Origin: Bacteroidota bacterium
GTDB taxonomy: Bacteria; Bacteroidota; Bacteroidia; Chitinophagales; Chitinophagaceae
NCBI GenBank assembly: GCA_016712665.1
Contig: JADJQP010000001.1
Location: 868,001 to 932,000 of the forward strand
DNA: 64,000 nucleotides
Reading direction: 5' to 3'
The notes under the pieces are model-generated. The model searched no databases and was not told where the DNA came from. It was given only the letters and a program-made list of their open reading frames with translations. The position numbers and the translations under genes were made by a program. This document shows positions 45,876-56,002 of the stretch, in pieces (the stretch's first letter is position 1; each line of letters starts with the position of its first letter).

Positions 45876-46763
45876 ATGCGTATGAGAAATTATTTACAAA
45901 TTTTATTTTTTATTGCTCTAGGATTTTCTGCAAAGGCGATTACCTACAATGTTACCGTTCAAAATTTCAGCTTCACACCATCTGTATTGGTTATTAATCA
46001 GGGAGATGTGGTTACTTGGACAAATGTCGGAGGATTTCATAATGTGAATGGAGGTTTAGGAGCGTTTCCACTAAATCCTGAAGGATTTACCTCAGGGGCA
46101 GCTGGTGCCGGTTGGACCTTTTCTAAAACGTTTACCATTCCCGGAACGTACGGCTATCAATGCGACCCGCATGCCCCCAATATGGCTGGCTCTATTACTG
46201 TTAATGGTCCCTTACCTATTGAGTTAAAATCAATTTCTGCTGTCGTAAATGAGGGCATTTGCAAGGTCGAATGGAAAACAGATAAGGAGGAAAGCATTAG
46301 TATGTTTACTTTGCAAAAAAGTACCAATGCATTAGACTTTAAGGACGTAGTAGATATTAATGCAAGCCATATGCCTTCTACCTATAGCTATATGGACGAT
46401 ATGGGTGCTGACCAATATGTTTACTATCGAGTGAAAATTCGGGATGATAATAATGCAATAAAGTACACTCCAATTCGCTTGGCACAAAATGATGTAAAAA
46501 TACAAAAACACCTTGACCCTTCTACCGAACCCTTTTGTAGATCATTTTCACATTAGTGTTCAGGCAGTCAAATCGTGGTAGGTGCCATTATGGTTTATGA
46601 TATAACCGGAAGGGTTATTTATAGCGAGAAATACAATTTTGAAGAAGGTCATAATTATTTTCATATCGAAAATAGCGATCAATTTCCAAAAGGACATTAT
46701 ATAGTGGCAGTTCGAAATACCAATAATAAAGAAGTACTCAGCGCTTCCATTATTAAACAGTAG
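45876..46763 (+). pseudogene. Secreted cupredoxin (plastocyanin/azurin-like) with T9SS sorting domain, two compensating frameshifts
   Basis: Signal peptide LQILFFIALGFSAKA, then a blue-copper domain: VQNFSFTPSVLVINQGDVVTW, the first His ligand in GGFHNVNGG, and the C-terminal ligand loop YGYQCDPHAPNMAGSI with Cys, His and Met. A linker follows (TDKEESISMFTLQKSTNAL, a domain often seen before sorting domains). The T9SS domain starts in another frame as LLPNPFVDHFHISVQ and returns to the first frame as IMVYDITGRVIYSE, GHYIVAVRNTNN. Two 1-nt indels explain this: an extra A in 46504-46508 and a missing G at 46563-46564, with TAG 46554 falling between. Likely a secreted electron carrier; the copper site is intact. 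Confidence 0.75.
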
Positions 46764-46810
46764 CACACGATGCTCTGGCACGGCACTTTTTGCCCTTACA
46801 AAAAGGTAGA

Positions 46811-46850
46811 AACCCAAAACAAAAGATATTTTTTTGTTTTGGGTTTTTTG
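46811..46850 (+). terminator. Rho-independent terminator after the cupredoxin gene
   Basis: A 15-bp perfect stem (AAACCCAAAACAAAA with TTTTGTTTTGGGTTT) and a short T-rich loop, ending in a T run at 46845-46850. It separates the cupredoxin from pyrF. Confidence 0.8.
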
Positions 46851-46907
46851 CTGATAGCATGAATCCTTTTCCTTCGATTATTATCCCATTTCAACAATTA
46901 TTATTGA

Positions 46908-46915
46908 TAAATTTG
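46908..46915 (+). promoter_or_regulatory. Probable -7 promoter element of pyrF
   Basis: TAAATTTG, 16 nt before the pyrF ATG, fits TAnnTTTG; no TTG at the expected -33 position. Confidence 0.4.
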
Positions 46916-46931
46916 CAATTCAATTCCCGGC

Positions 46932-47756
46932 ATGAACAGACAGACAATAATCAGTGAAATACGAAAAAAGAAATCCTATCTATGTATTGGACTGGATAGC
47001 GATGCGAGCAAAATACCGTCCCATTTACTATCTGCAGAAGATCCGGTTTTTGAATTCAATAAAGCTATTATTGATAGTACCCATGATGTATGTGTCAGCT
47101 ACAAAATAAACACCGCATTTTATGAATCAAACGGATTGCAAGGATGGCAGAGTATGGAAAAAACACTTCGCTATATTCCGAATAATATTTTTACCATAGC
47201 AGATGCCAAGCGGGGTGATATTGGCAATACCTCAACACAATATGCCAAAGCCTTCTTTCAATCATTGCCCTTCGACAGTATCACAGTGGCACCGTATATG
47301 GGCCAAGATAGCGTGCAACCTTTTCTCGATTTTGAAGGCAAGTGGACCATCGTATTAGCTTTGACCTCCAATGAAGGGGCTTACGATTTTCAATATTTAT
47401 CTACCGCTGAAGGATCGACTGAAAGTCAGGAGTTATTTAAACAAGTGATTCAAAAAGTAAGCAGTTGGGGCAGCGAAGAAAATCTGATGTTTGTGGTAGG
47501 CGCCACCAAAACGGCTCAATTACAAGAAGTGCGACAACTGATACCGAATCACTTTTTGCTCGTACCGGGTGTAGGGGCACAAGGTGGGAGCCTTGAGGAA
47601 GTAAGCAAAATTGGAATGAATGCCGATATTGGATTGCTCGTAAATGCATCGCGTCAAATTATTTTTGCAAGTAGTGGAGAGGATTTTGCAATAAAGGCTC
47701 GGGAAGAGGCATTGAAATTGCAACATGAAATGGCCAAATATCTGCAATCCAAATAA
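46932..47756 (+). CDS. pyrF: Orotidine 5'-phosphate decarboxylase (type 2)
   Basis: A 274-residue TIM-barrel enzyme that decarboxylates OMP to UMP, the last step of pyrimidine synthesis. The length is that of the long type 2 form found in Bacteroidota, Actinobacteria and Mycobacteria. Motifs are YLCIGLDSDASKIP at the first strand, KINTAFYESNG, and the catalytic IADAKRGDIGNTS with D91 and K93 (the Asp-x-Lys tetrad) and the second Asp in RGD. The phosphate-binding end VPGVGAQGGSLEEV followed by NASRQIIFAS is intact. A terminator precedes it. The AlkD-like gene follows at 28 nt, so the two may share a transcript. Confidence 0.93.
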   Translation: MNRQTIISEIRKKKSYLCIGLDSDASKIPSHLLSAEDPVFEFNKAIIDSTHDVCVSYKINTAFYESNGLQGWQSMEKTLRYIPNNIFTIADAKRGDIGNTSTQYAKAFFQSLPFDSITVAPYMGQDSVQPFLDFEGKWTIVLALTSNEGAYDFQYLSTAEGSTESQELFKQVIQKVSSWGSEENLMFVVGATKTAQLQEVRQLIPNHFLLVPGVGAQGGSLEEVSKIGMNADIGLLVNASRQIIFASSGEDFAIKAREEALKLQHEMAKYLQSK

Positions 47757-47784
47757 TGAATACCATCCGAGTCCTTATTCTTAT

Positions 47785-48468
47785 ATGACAGCCCAACAAA
47801 TCATCTCACATCTCAAGTCGCTTGAAAATGTAGCGAATCAGGAAGGAATGAAGCGCTACGCCATCGGAAATGACAATACCTTAGGCATCGGATTGCCTGT
47901 GCTGAGAAATCTGGCCAAGACCTATAAGAAAGTAGCCAACAGACATTCTATTGCCAAAGAATTATGGGATAGCACCATTCATGAAGCAATGATATTGAGC
48001 GGAATGGTGGCAGATCCAAAACTTCTCACAAAGGAGGAAATGGATGCCATGACACACCAATTTTATAGCTGGGATTTATGTGACCAAACATGCAATAATT
48101 TATTTCAAAAAACTGATTTCTTTATTGAGAAAGCATTTGAGTATTCGCATTCCGATAAAGAATTTGTAAAACGTACCGGGTTTGTATTGATGGTGCAATA
48201 TGCAGTTCATCATAAAAAATCAAATGATGATTTGTGCATTCGATTTTTGAAGCGGATGGAGGAAGAATCGAGTGATGCGCGCAATTTTGTGCGTAAGGCA
48301 GTTAATTGGTGCTTGCGACAAATCGGAAAGAGAAATGCATATCTGCATCCAATCGCCCTAGAGGCTGCCTACCGAATTCTCGAACAAGACACCCCATCTG
48401 CAAAATGGATTGCACGGGATGCCATCCGAGAATTGGAAAATGAAAAAATTATCAAACGATTGAAATAG
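47785..48468 (+). CDS. DNA alkylation repair protein (AlkD-like HEAT-repeat)
   Basis: A 227-residue all-helical protein from ATG 47785 (MTAQQIISHLKSLEN); the upstream part of the frame overlaps pyrF and is not used. It has the AlkD/HLR family pattern of HEAT-like helix pairs: GMKRYAIGNDNTLGIGLPVLR, ELWDSTIHEAMILSGMVADP, WDLCDQTCNN, EFVKRTGFVLMVQYAVHHKK, ARNFVRKAVNWCLRQIGKRN. The WDxxD motif (here FYSWDLCDQ) and RKAVNWxLRQIGKR are typical. AlkD is a glycosylase for alkylated bases that does not flip the base; which activity this member has is unknown. It lies downstream of pyrF. Confidence 0.85.
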   Translation: MTAQQIISHLKSLENVANQEGMKRYAIGNDNTLGIGLPVLRNLAKTYKKVANRHSIAKELWDSTIHEAMILSGMVADPKLLTKEEMDAMTHQFYSWDLCDQTCNNLFQKTDFFIEKAFEYSHSDKEFVKRTGFVLMVQYAVHHKKSNDDLCIRFLKRMEEESSDARNFVRKAVNWCLRQIGKRNAYLHPIALEAAYRILEQDTPSAKWIARDAIRELENEKIIKRLK

Positions 48469-48672
48469 GCATTGCTGGTTTTAGGCAATAGTTGATTGGC
48501 GGTTGAAAAAAATGAAAGGCCGTTTGCTTTTGTTTTTAGATTGATTTTTTTTCTTCCATTTGAAATTTACCTCAAAAAAGGCCACTTTATTTTTAAAGTT
48601 TTTATCTTTATGATATGATCATCTGAAACCTGTTACTACAGGGCAAGGATTCACTAACATATTGGAAAAGCA

Positions 48673-49959
48673 ATGACAGAAAACCTACTACAATTTATCT
48701 GGCAGCACCGGCTTTATGCAAGCAAAGAGCCACTCAAAACCGCAGAGGGTGAAACCCTTTTGGTGCTGCATCCTGGAACCCTCAACACCCATGCGGGTCC
48801 CGATTTTTTAGAAGCCCGAATTATACTCAATAGTACCCTGTGGGCTGGTAACATCGAAGTACATGTAAAAAGCAGTGATTGGATTTTACATCAACATCAG
48901 AAAGATGCAAACTATGATCGCTTAATTTTACATGTTGTATACCTACATGATGCAACGATAAGCACCTCACAGGGTACTGTTTTTTCAACCATAGAACTGA
49001 AATCGTATGTCGAAGAGTCACTCTTTGAACGCTATCGGCAATTGATGGAAAGCAATCGCTTTATTCCATGCGACAGTCGTATTGCCACTGTTTCAACGCT
49101 TACCGTTCAAATGCAACTTGAACGAATGTTGGCAGAGCGTCTCGAAGAGAAAACCGGTCGCATAATAGAGCTATTGAACTTGAAGAAGAATAATTGGCAC
49201 GAAGTATTTTATATTCAATTGGCACGTGCTTTTGGTCTTCATATAAACCAAGATGCCTTTGAAAGAGTAGCCTTGCAAACACCCCTTCATTTATTTGAAA
49301 AATATAAAAATCAGCAACCCATTATTGAAGCCTTGCTATTTGGGCAAGCCGGCTTTCTATCTGATTATTTTGATGAACCGTACCCCGATGTACTTCATAG
49401 TGAATATCAATACCTAAAAAAATTGTATGCCCTAGAGCCCATTTCGGTTCATTTGTGGAAATTTTTACGATTGCGCCCTGCCAATTTTCCAACTATCAGA
49501 CTGGCACAGTTTGCGCAATTGATTGTTCAATCGACTCACCTCTTTTCAAAAATCCTGAATGCACAGTCGCTCAGCGAACTCGAAGATTTATTTGATGTAG
49601 AGGTAAGTGGATTCTGGTTAAACCATTATACCTTTAGAGATGAGTCGGCTCAAAAGAAAAAACATTTAGGAAAATCATTTATTCATACACTCATAAGCAA
49701 TGCAGTAGTGCCTTCCTTGTTTATCTATGGAAAATTACAAGGCCAAAACCACTTGTGTGAAAGTGCTATCTATTTTTTGCAGCAACTACCTGCAGAAACC
49801 AATCAGATTATCAGAAAATGGGAATCTAAAATGGGTGTGGCAAAAAATGCGGCAGACACCCAAGCACGATTACAATTGTATAAAAAATATTGTCTCCCCA
49901 AAAAATGCCTTTCATGTGGCATTGGGTACGAAATTTTAAAACGCGGCGATAAAAAATAA
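48673..49959 (+). CDS. DUF2851-family protein
   Basis: A 428-residue protein matching DUF2851, a Bacteroidota family of unknown function: MTENLLQFIWQHRLY, then LHPGTLNTHAGPDFLEARI, WAGNIEVHVKSSDWILHQH, NYDRLILHVVYLHD, and the C-terminal PKKCLSCGIGYEIL with a Cys pair. The block GPDFLxAxIxxxxxxWxGxIExHxxSSDW resembles a nuclease-like core with acidic and His residues, but no reaction is established. There is no signal peptide, so it is cytoplasmic. It is a single gene converging on porZ with a 7-nt gap. Family call secure; function unknown. Confidence 0.85.
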   Translation: MTENLLQFIWQHRLYASKEPLKTAEGETLLVLHPGTLNTHAGPDFLEARIILNSTLWAGNIEVHVKSSDWILHQHQKDANYDRLILHVVYLHDATISTSQGTVFSTIELKSYVEESLFERYRQLMESNRFIPCDSRIATVSTLTVQMQLERMLAERLEEKTGRIIELLNLKKNNWHEVFYIQLARAFGLHINQDAFERVALQTPLHLFEKYKNQQPIIEALLFGQAGFLSDYFDEPYPDVLHSEYQYLKKLYALEPISVHLWKFLRLRPANFPTIRLAQFAQLIVQSTHLFSKILNAQSLSELEDLFDVEVSGFWLNHYTFRDESAQKKKHLGKSFIHTLISNAVVPSLFIYGKLQGQNHLCESAIYFLQQLPAETNQIIRKWESKMGVAKNAADTQARLQLYKKYCLPKKCLSCGIGYEILKRGDKK

Positions 49960-49966
49960 AAAATCA

Positions 49967-52233
49967 CTATTCATTAAAAATGAACTTACCGGCTTTTGCT
50001 TCACTTCCATCAGCATTGGTCACAAAAACATAAAACACTCCTGTGCGGGGCCTTACGCCCAAATAATTTAGTCCATTCCAGGTAGCCTGTCCACCTTGTG
50101 CTTTGGTACGGTATACCAATTGTCCTGCAGCATCGGTAATTCGAACATCGGCATTGCCAACCAATCCTTTAATGGCAATAATCCCACTATAGTCAGCAGC
50201 AACTGGATTGGGGAATACCGTGATTTGGTCGTTGTTTTCACTTCCTTCGGTGGCGACCCCTCTATACGAAACCAAACCTGCATTGGTAGCAATAAATACG
50301 TCCCCTGTTTTGGGATGTACTACAATCTTATTGATTTCATTGCTTGGAAGGGGGCTGTTATTGATATGAAATCGTTGAATAATTTTTTCGGCATCATCAC
50401 TGATAAGCCAAATCCCATTATTGGTACCAATCCATTTATTGTTGCCTCCATCTACTGCAATGGTGCGTACGTTTTCGCGTTGAAAAAGCAGGCCGGCATT
50501 CAAATCATACTTTACAATTTTTAGTTCTGCATCGCAACCACTTACATCCATAATGCTTTCAGCACAATTAATGATGCCAATACCATCGGCCGTACCAATC
50601 CATAACTTTCCATCTAAATCTTTGGCAATGCAATTGACTTCATTGGAAGGTAAATTGCCTAAGCCTAAACCGGTTCGAATAAATTTAATTTTATCATCAT
50701 TTTTATTGTCGATGGTATTGTTATCATTCAAAACATAAATGCCTACACCTCTGGGTGCAACCATCCACTTCTGGTCGGCATTATCAATTACAATTTGACT
50801 GGCTGTTTTTTCGCTAACCGAATAAGGAAATGCAAATTTTTGCCAGCTTCCATCAGCTTTCTTCACTACTAGTTGATCGGCTGCGCCGTAATTACTCATC
50901 CAAAGATTATTATTGCTATCCATAGCCAAACCAGCAATACGATAGGAATTATCGCCCAATTGAGGTTGTATATACGGTGTGTTTTTGTAAACCACCGACG
51001 TATTATCCGGATGTAACTCTAGCAAACCACTTTGAAAGGAGGCGGCATATAAATAGTTGTTTCGCTTATCCACTGCAATATCCATGATGTCTAAAATGCT
51101 ATCCATACTACTGGTGCCTACCGTACGGTTATAGGGAGTCCAATTGCCATTCGAATATTTCGAAAAACCGTCGCCATTAAAGGTGTAAATCCATCCATTT
51201 TCTCCACCGGCAATGGCATACAATTCATCATTTTGAATTTGTAAATTGTAGGTAGCATTCGAGTAAATGGCATTGGGCCTTATGAGTTCTTTATTTTTTC
51301 TGTTTGATAATTTTATCATGCCTTCCCAATAATCGGCTTCCCAAATTTCGTTGGCGGAAATTTCTACTACATCGCGCGGATTAATATTTCCTGCTGAATC
51401 GATTAGGTTGGCATTTTGATCAAATATTTTAATGGATCGAATGCTATTGTTCGATTCGCATACATAAAAATCATTGATTCCCGTTCGGATACTCAAAATG
51501 GGGGCACTGCTTTTATAAATGCCAGTAAGAACATTGTTATTTATTTTGAATAGAGAATCGGATGTGGTACCATACAAACTTCCTTTGTGTAAAAATATGG
51601 AACGACAGGTATGATTATCAATGGAAGTCCAGTTGGCAAAATTCTGTAAAACAGGATTGGATTCATCTGCGGTAAAAATGCCTTCAGAGGTAGCCGCATA
51701 AAATTTTCCGTTAAATGAAGCCAAGGCCTGGATACCTAACAGTTTTGCATTTTGCTGCAGTACATACGTTTCTTTGATTTCCCTTTTGATAGGGTCTAAT
51801 ACCACAATACCAAAATCGGTACTGAGATACATCTTGTTATTATTAAAGAGAACATGATTTATCTTTTTACTTCCTGTTACGTTCAGATTTTTGATTTCAG
51901 GCATGTTGTAGAAATTATTCCCTTGCATCAGGTCAATATTGCTGTTGCCGTAAATAATAATCATAAAGTCGGTGACCGCATCATATCGTATCAAACTGAT
52001 GTTTACATCACTGAGGCCATTACCTTAGAGTACACGCTATAATCGTTTTCGGTTAATGAATAGGCCCATAGATGGGTACCTGCTGCAAAAATTTTTTCAC
52101 CCACCCGTTCAAAGGTGTTTGCAGTGCCATATGCAAAGTGACTTTGCCAGCTACCAATTGGTACTTGCTGTGCCAATACAGTGCGAAACAAAGAAAAGCA
52201 AAAGAATATAATGGAGACCGTCTTTTGTACCAT
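49967..52233 (-). pseudogene. porZ: Type IX secretion system protein PorZ (two-propeller, sorting-domain), frameshifted
   Basis: About 755 residues. The first part is in one frame (52233-52022: signal LFRTVLAQ, then VPIGSWQSHFAYG). The rest is in another frame from ~51994. A missing A at the minus-strand run opposite 52020-52021 explains it: with one more base the text reads YSKVNGLSDVNISLIRYDA, the conserved PorZ segment. The body consists of two beta-propellers (LWMSNYGAADQLVV, KWMVAPRGVGIYVLND, KLWIGTADGIGIIN, KWIGTNNGIWLISDD), and the end is a sorting-domain-like FPNPVAADYSGIIAIKG. PorZ delivers A-LPS to the T9SS attachment complex at the cell surface. It supports a working T9SS to serve the many sorting-domain proteins here, though other components are not in the window. 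Confidence 0.82.
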
Positions 52234-52324
52234 ACTTCAAAAATACAGGAATTAATAACGACCACAAAGAAAGAATATTTGAAATACTTAGCACATTTTT
52301 TTATTAAGTGGATATATTTGCGGT

Positions 52325-54634
52325 ATGATTTGGCAACGCCTTGCGCAGTTTATCCTTAAATACAGGACCCCCATACTCGTTATTGTTTCATTGTTGACCA
52401 TTGGTATGGGATATTTTGCCTTGCAGGCTAAAATGCGTTATGACCTTACCAGTGCCATTCCTGAAGACAATCCTGAGTATATTAAACATCAAAACTTCAT
52501 GAAGAAATTTGGAGAGGATGGTACTATGTTGGTGATTGGGTTCGACAAGGAGAATGTATTTGAACCGGCTTTTTTTACTGCGTTTACCCGCTGGCAAAAT
52601 GAACTTAAAACAATTCCGGGTGTGGTAAATATATTAAGTATACCAAGCGCTATTTCTGTGCGAAAGTATGAAAGTGATAGTGTGACAAAACTCGTGTCGG
52701 AGTCTATTTTTTTATCGGGTAAAAATTTTGATTCGGCTGTTACTACCTTTCAAAACCTGCCCTTTTATCGAAATTTATTATATAACCCCATTACGCATGC
52801 AAACCTTACTGCTGTTTATTTAAATGCAAAAGTGATTAAGTCAATTGAGCGTATTGCCTTAATTAAATCGATTCGAGAGGTAACGCAAAAGTTTGCGATT
52901 GAAACAAAAATTACTCCGCACTTTTCGGGTTTGCCGTATATCCGCACCGAATTTGCTGAAAGTGTCCGCTATGAAATGAAATTGATTTTGGTGGCTTCTT
53001 TACTTTTAACCGCCATCATATTGCTTTTATTTTTCAGATCCTTTAGTGCGGTAATTTTTTCTGTCTTAATCGTCTTTGCCGGTGTGATATGGGCAGTAGG
53101 AATTATTTATTTATGCGACTATAAAATATCTATTTTAACGGCTCTGATTGCGCCTTTAGTGGTAGTAATCGGAATACCGAATTGTATTTACTTTTTAAAT
53201 AAATATCATACCCAGTATGCCTTATATCAAGATAAACGTCTGGCACTTACCAGTATGGTGGAGCGAATGGGCATCGTAACCCTTTTTACAAATCTTACTG
53301 CAGCCATTGGCTTTGGCGTTTTTTATTTTACCAAAAGTCAGGTGCTAAAAGAATTTGGATTAGTGGCAGGCATCAGCATTTTGGTAGTATTTTTTATATC
53401 CCTATTTTCTATTCCTTCCATTTTTAGTTTTTTACCGGCTCCTAAAACGAAACACACCAAGTATTTAGAAAATAAGTTTCTGACGGGTATTCTACTACAG
53501 TTTGAATCATGGGTTTCTCACCATCGTAAAACCGTTTTTGCACTTTCGGTAGCAATAGTAGCCGTTTCTATAGTAGGCATTGTGCAACTTCGGAGTATCG
53601 GACATATTGTAGATGATTTGCCGAAAGATAATACCTTGTATACCGACCTTAAATATTTCGAGAAGCACTTTCATGGAGTTATGCCACTTGAAATTGTGAT
53701 TGATACCCGTAAAAAAAATGGGGCTACCACACTAAGTACTATTCAAAAAATAGACCAGCTCACTGCGGTGTTATCGAGCGTGCCAGAGCTTTCTAAACCC
53801 TTATCTTTTGTTGAAGCCATAAAATTTGCCAGGCAAGCCTATTACGATGGCGATAGTAGCAGCTATGCAGTACCCAATAGTTTTGATATAGCTTTTCTAT
53901 TGCCCTATTTACGGATGAAGACGGATACCGGCAAGTCGCAGTTGGCAGGTCTTATCAATTCCTTTGTAGATAGTAACAAACAGGTAGCCCGAATCAGCGT
54001 AGGTATTGAAGATGTAGGTTCAGTGCGCTTGCCGTCCATTTTAGATTCTATACAAAAGAGTGCTGCGGCTATTTTTGACACCTCTCGCTACGATGTTTCG
54101 TATACCGGCACCAGTATTGTATTTTTAGAAGGTAGTAAATTTATCATCAATAGTTTACGCGATAGTTTATTGTTGGCCTTGGTGATGATTATTCTCTGTA
54201 TGGTATTTTTATTTAAGTCGTGGCGCATTGTTGTGATCTCTATTGTCACTAATTTGATTCCGCTGATTGTAACGGCAGGTGTAATGGGATTTTGTAAGAT
54301 ACCGCTCAAACCATCTACTGTACTGGTATTCAGTATCGCCTTGGGTATTGCAATTGATGTTACCATACGTTTTTTGGTCAATTACAAACAAGACTTGCCA
54401 AAGAATGATTTTGAAATTGAAAAGACGGTACAAATGACTATACAGGAAACAGGCATCAGCATTATTTATACCTCCCTAATTTTGTCGGCCGGCTTTATTG
54501 TGTTTTTAATGTCTGATTTTGATGGAACGAAAGCTCTGGGATATTTGACTGCCTTAACATTGTTTTTGGCCATGATTACCAATCTTACCATTCTTCCCGC
54601 TTTGTTGGTGTGGTTTGACCGTAAGAAGAAGTAG
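52325..54634 (+). CDS. MMPL/RND-superfamily exporter (HAE3-like)
   Basis: A 769-residue polytopic protein with the RND-superfamily duplication. TM1 is RTPILVIVSLLTIGMGYF, then a periplasmic loop (residues ~35-220), then five TMs including the sterol-sensing-like ILTALIAPLVVVIGIPNCIYFLNKYH. A second such half follows TM7 (FALSVAIVAVSIVGI), ending with VLVFSIALGIAIDVTIRF followed by the TM bundle IIYTSLILSAGFIVFLMSDF. Members export lipids, hopanoids or other hydrophobic molecules. The start codon lies 4 nt after a TATATTTG element (52313-52320), so the transcript may be nearly leaderless. It is divergent from porZ; any functional link is inferred from position only. Confidence 0.85.
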   Translation: MIWQRLAQFILKYRTPILVIVSLLTIGMGYFALQAKMRYDLTSAIPEDNPEYIKHQNFMKKFGEDGTMLVIGFDKENVFEPAFFTAFTRWQNELKTIPGVVNILSIPSAISVRKYESDSVTKLVSESIFLSGKNFDSAVTTFQNLPFYRNLLYNPITHANLTAVYLNAKVIKSIERIALIKSIREVTQKFAIETKITPHFSGLPYIRTEFAESVRYEMKLILVASLLLTAIILLLFFRSFSAVIFSVLIVFAGVIWAVGIIYLCDYKISILTALIAPLVVVIGIPNCIYFLNKYHTQYALYQDKRLALTSMVERMGIVTLFTNLTAAIGFGVFYFTKSQVLKEFGLVAGISILVVFFISLFSIPSIFSFLPAPKTKHTKYLENKFLTGILLQFESWVSHHRKTVFALSVAIVAVSIVGIVQLRSIGHIVDDLPKDNTLYTDLKYFEKHFHGVMPLEIVIDTRKKNGATTLSTIQKIDQLTAVLSSVPELSKPLSFVEAIKFARQAYYDGDSSSYAVPNSFDIAFLLPYLRMKTDTGKSQLAGLINSFVDSNKQVARISVGIEDVGSVRLPSILDSIQKSAAAIFDTSRYDVSYTGTSIVFLEGSKFIINSLRDSLLLALVMIILCMVFLFKSWRIVVISIVTNLIPLIVTAGVMGFCKIPLKPSTVLVFSIALGIAIDVTIRFLVNYKQDLPKNDFEIEKTVQMTIQETGISIIYTSLILSAGFIVFLMSDFDGTKALGYLTALTLFLAMITNLTILPALLVWFDRKKK

Positions 54635-54706
54635 GGCATTCGGTTTTGCATTTACTTTGCATTTTTATTCGCGAATCGTTCGTACCTTTATATAAATACT
54701 TACAAC

Positions 54707-55901
54707 ATGAAAAAGCTACTGCATCAAAAATTGAAACCCATTTTATTTTTGTTATTCGTGCAATTGTCGGTGACTCCGCTATGGGCGCAAAATGAATCTA
54801 AAGGACTTGGAATGCCGGGCGATAATCTCAACTTATCTGCGGTACTCGATATGTTTCAACAATCCAAAACCCTTGAGGCATTTGAATCTTCATTGAATTC
54901 AAATGGAGTAAAATCAATAATCTCCCGATTTGAATGCAGATGGGATGGTCGATTATATTAAAGTACTAGACTTCAAGGAAGGCCGACTCCATTCCATCGT
55001 TCTGCAAACCGATCTCAGCAGCAATGAATCGCAGGATTTGGCAGTGATATATGTAAAGAAAAAATTAAATGGAGATGTCGATATACAAATTGTGGGTGAT
55101 GAAGATTTATATGGACAAGATTATGTAATTGATGTCAGCGATCAAGATGAGGAAGGTACTCCGAATCCGGGATATGTTGGAAATAATTATGATAACGTGT
55201 ATTACAATAATTATGGTGCGTATTACAATTGGCCCATTATTACTTACATGTATGATCCATTTTACGACCCTTGGTATTCGCCCTTTCGATGGGGATATTA
55301 TCCAAGCGGTTGGTACGGATGGAGTCCCTTTTTCTGGAACGATTATTATTTTCATTGTTACAATGTTTATTCTTGGTATTGGCCCCATTATTATTATTCC
55401 GGCAGAAACCGGTTTTATCGGCAGCATCGCAACTACTCTCTCGAAAACAGAAAACAATCACGCATTGTTGCCCAAAACCGACAAAATGGTATTTATGAAA
55501 AATCATATCAAGGCAACCTGCCGGTACGAAAACCAATGGCAGGCGGACGGGTGGGTGAACAACCTGCCAGAATTATTCGCAATGAACCTATAGCACAGCC
55601 TAAGCAAGATAATTTGAATAGAAATATCAGTCCAAGTGGCACCCAACCAGAGCGACGACCTGCAGGTACTATTTCGCAACCTATTGCACCACGACAAGAA
55701 TACAAGAGAGAGGAACAAAAGCAAGTACAACCTCGTCGGGAGAGCGCGCCACGTCAGATGGAAACACGTCCGAGCAGGCCGGTGGAACGATCTCCTCAGC
55801 CAACGTTTACGCCTCCACCTCGACAAGAACCGCAACAAGCCCCTCGACAGGCTCCAGTACCCGCAAACAACGGATCTTCCGAAAGGAGAGGCCGACGGTA
55901 G
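54707..55901 (+). pseudogene. Secreted Tyr/Trp-rich protein with Pro/Arg/Gln-rich tail, frameshifted
   Basis: Signal peptide ILFLLFVQLSVTPLWAQ. The frame shifts near the A run 54910-54913 and the C run 54924-54926. Two missing bases would give GVKINNLPDLNADGMVDYIKV, and the text continues at frame 54930. The first domain (DLNADGMVDYIKVLDF, then LAVIYVKKKLNGDVDIQIVGDEDLYG) looks like a dockerin-like or EF-hand-like turn followed by a strand pair. Next is a striking stretch of about 90 residues dominated by Tyr, Trp, Gly, Asn and Pro (YYNNYGAYYNWPIITYMYDP, YYPSGWYGWSPFFWNDYYF), then a basic Pro/Arg/Gln-rich tail to the C-terminus. No enzymatic motif. An envelope or matrix structural role is a guess. 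Confidence 0.7.
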
Positions 55902-56002
55902 GTTTGGTAGTCGCTATTGCTTTTTTAGGAACTTCAATGGATAGTCAATGGTAAAATTCAATTTCATTGGATTGTAGTTGATTCGTTTAGTATTTTTACG
56001 CG

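Noticed and set aside
55107..55838. Overlapping frames on both strands within the Tyr/Trp- and Pro/Arg-rich gene
   Set aside because: Low-complexity coding DNA leaves other frames open; the plus-strand frame has the signal peptide and domain order.
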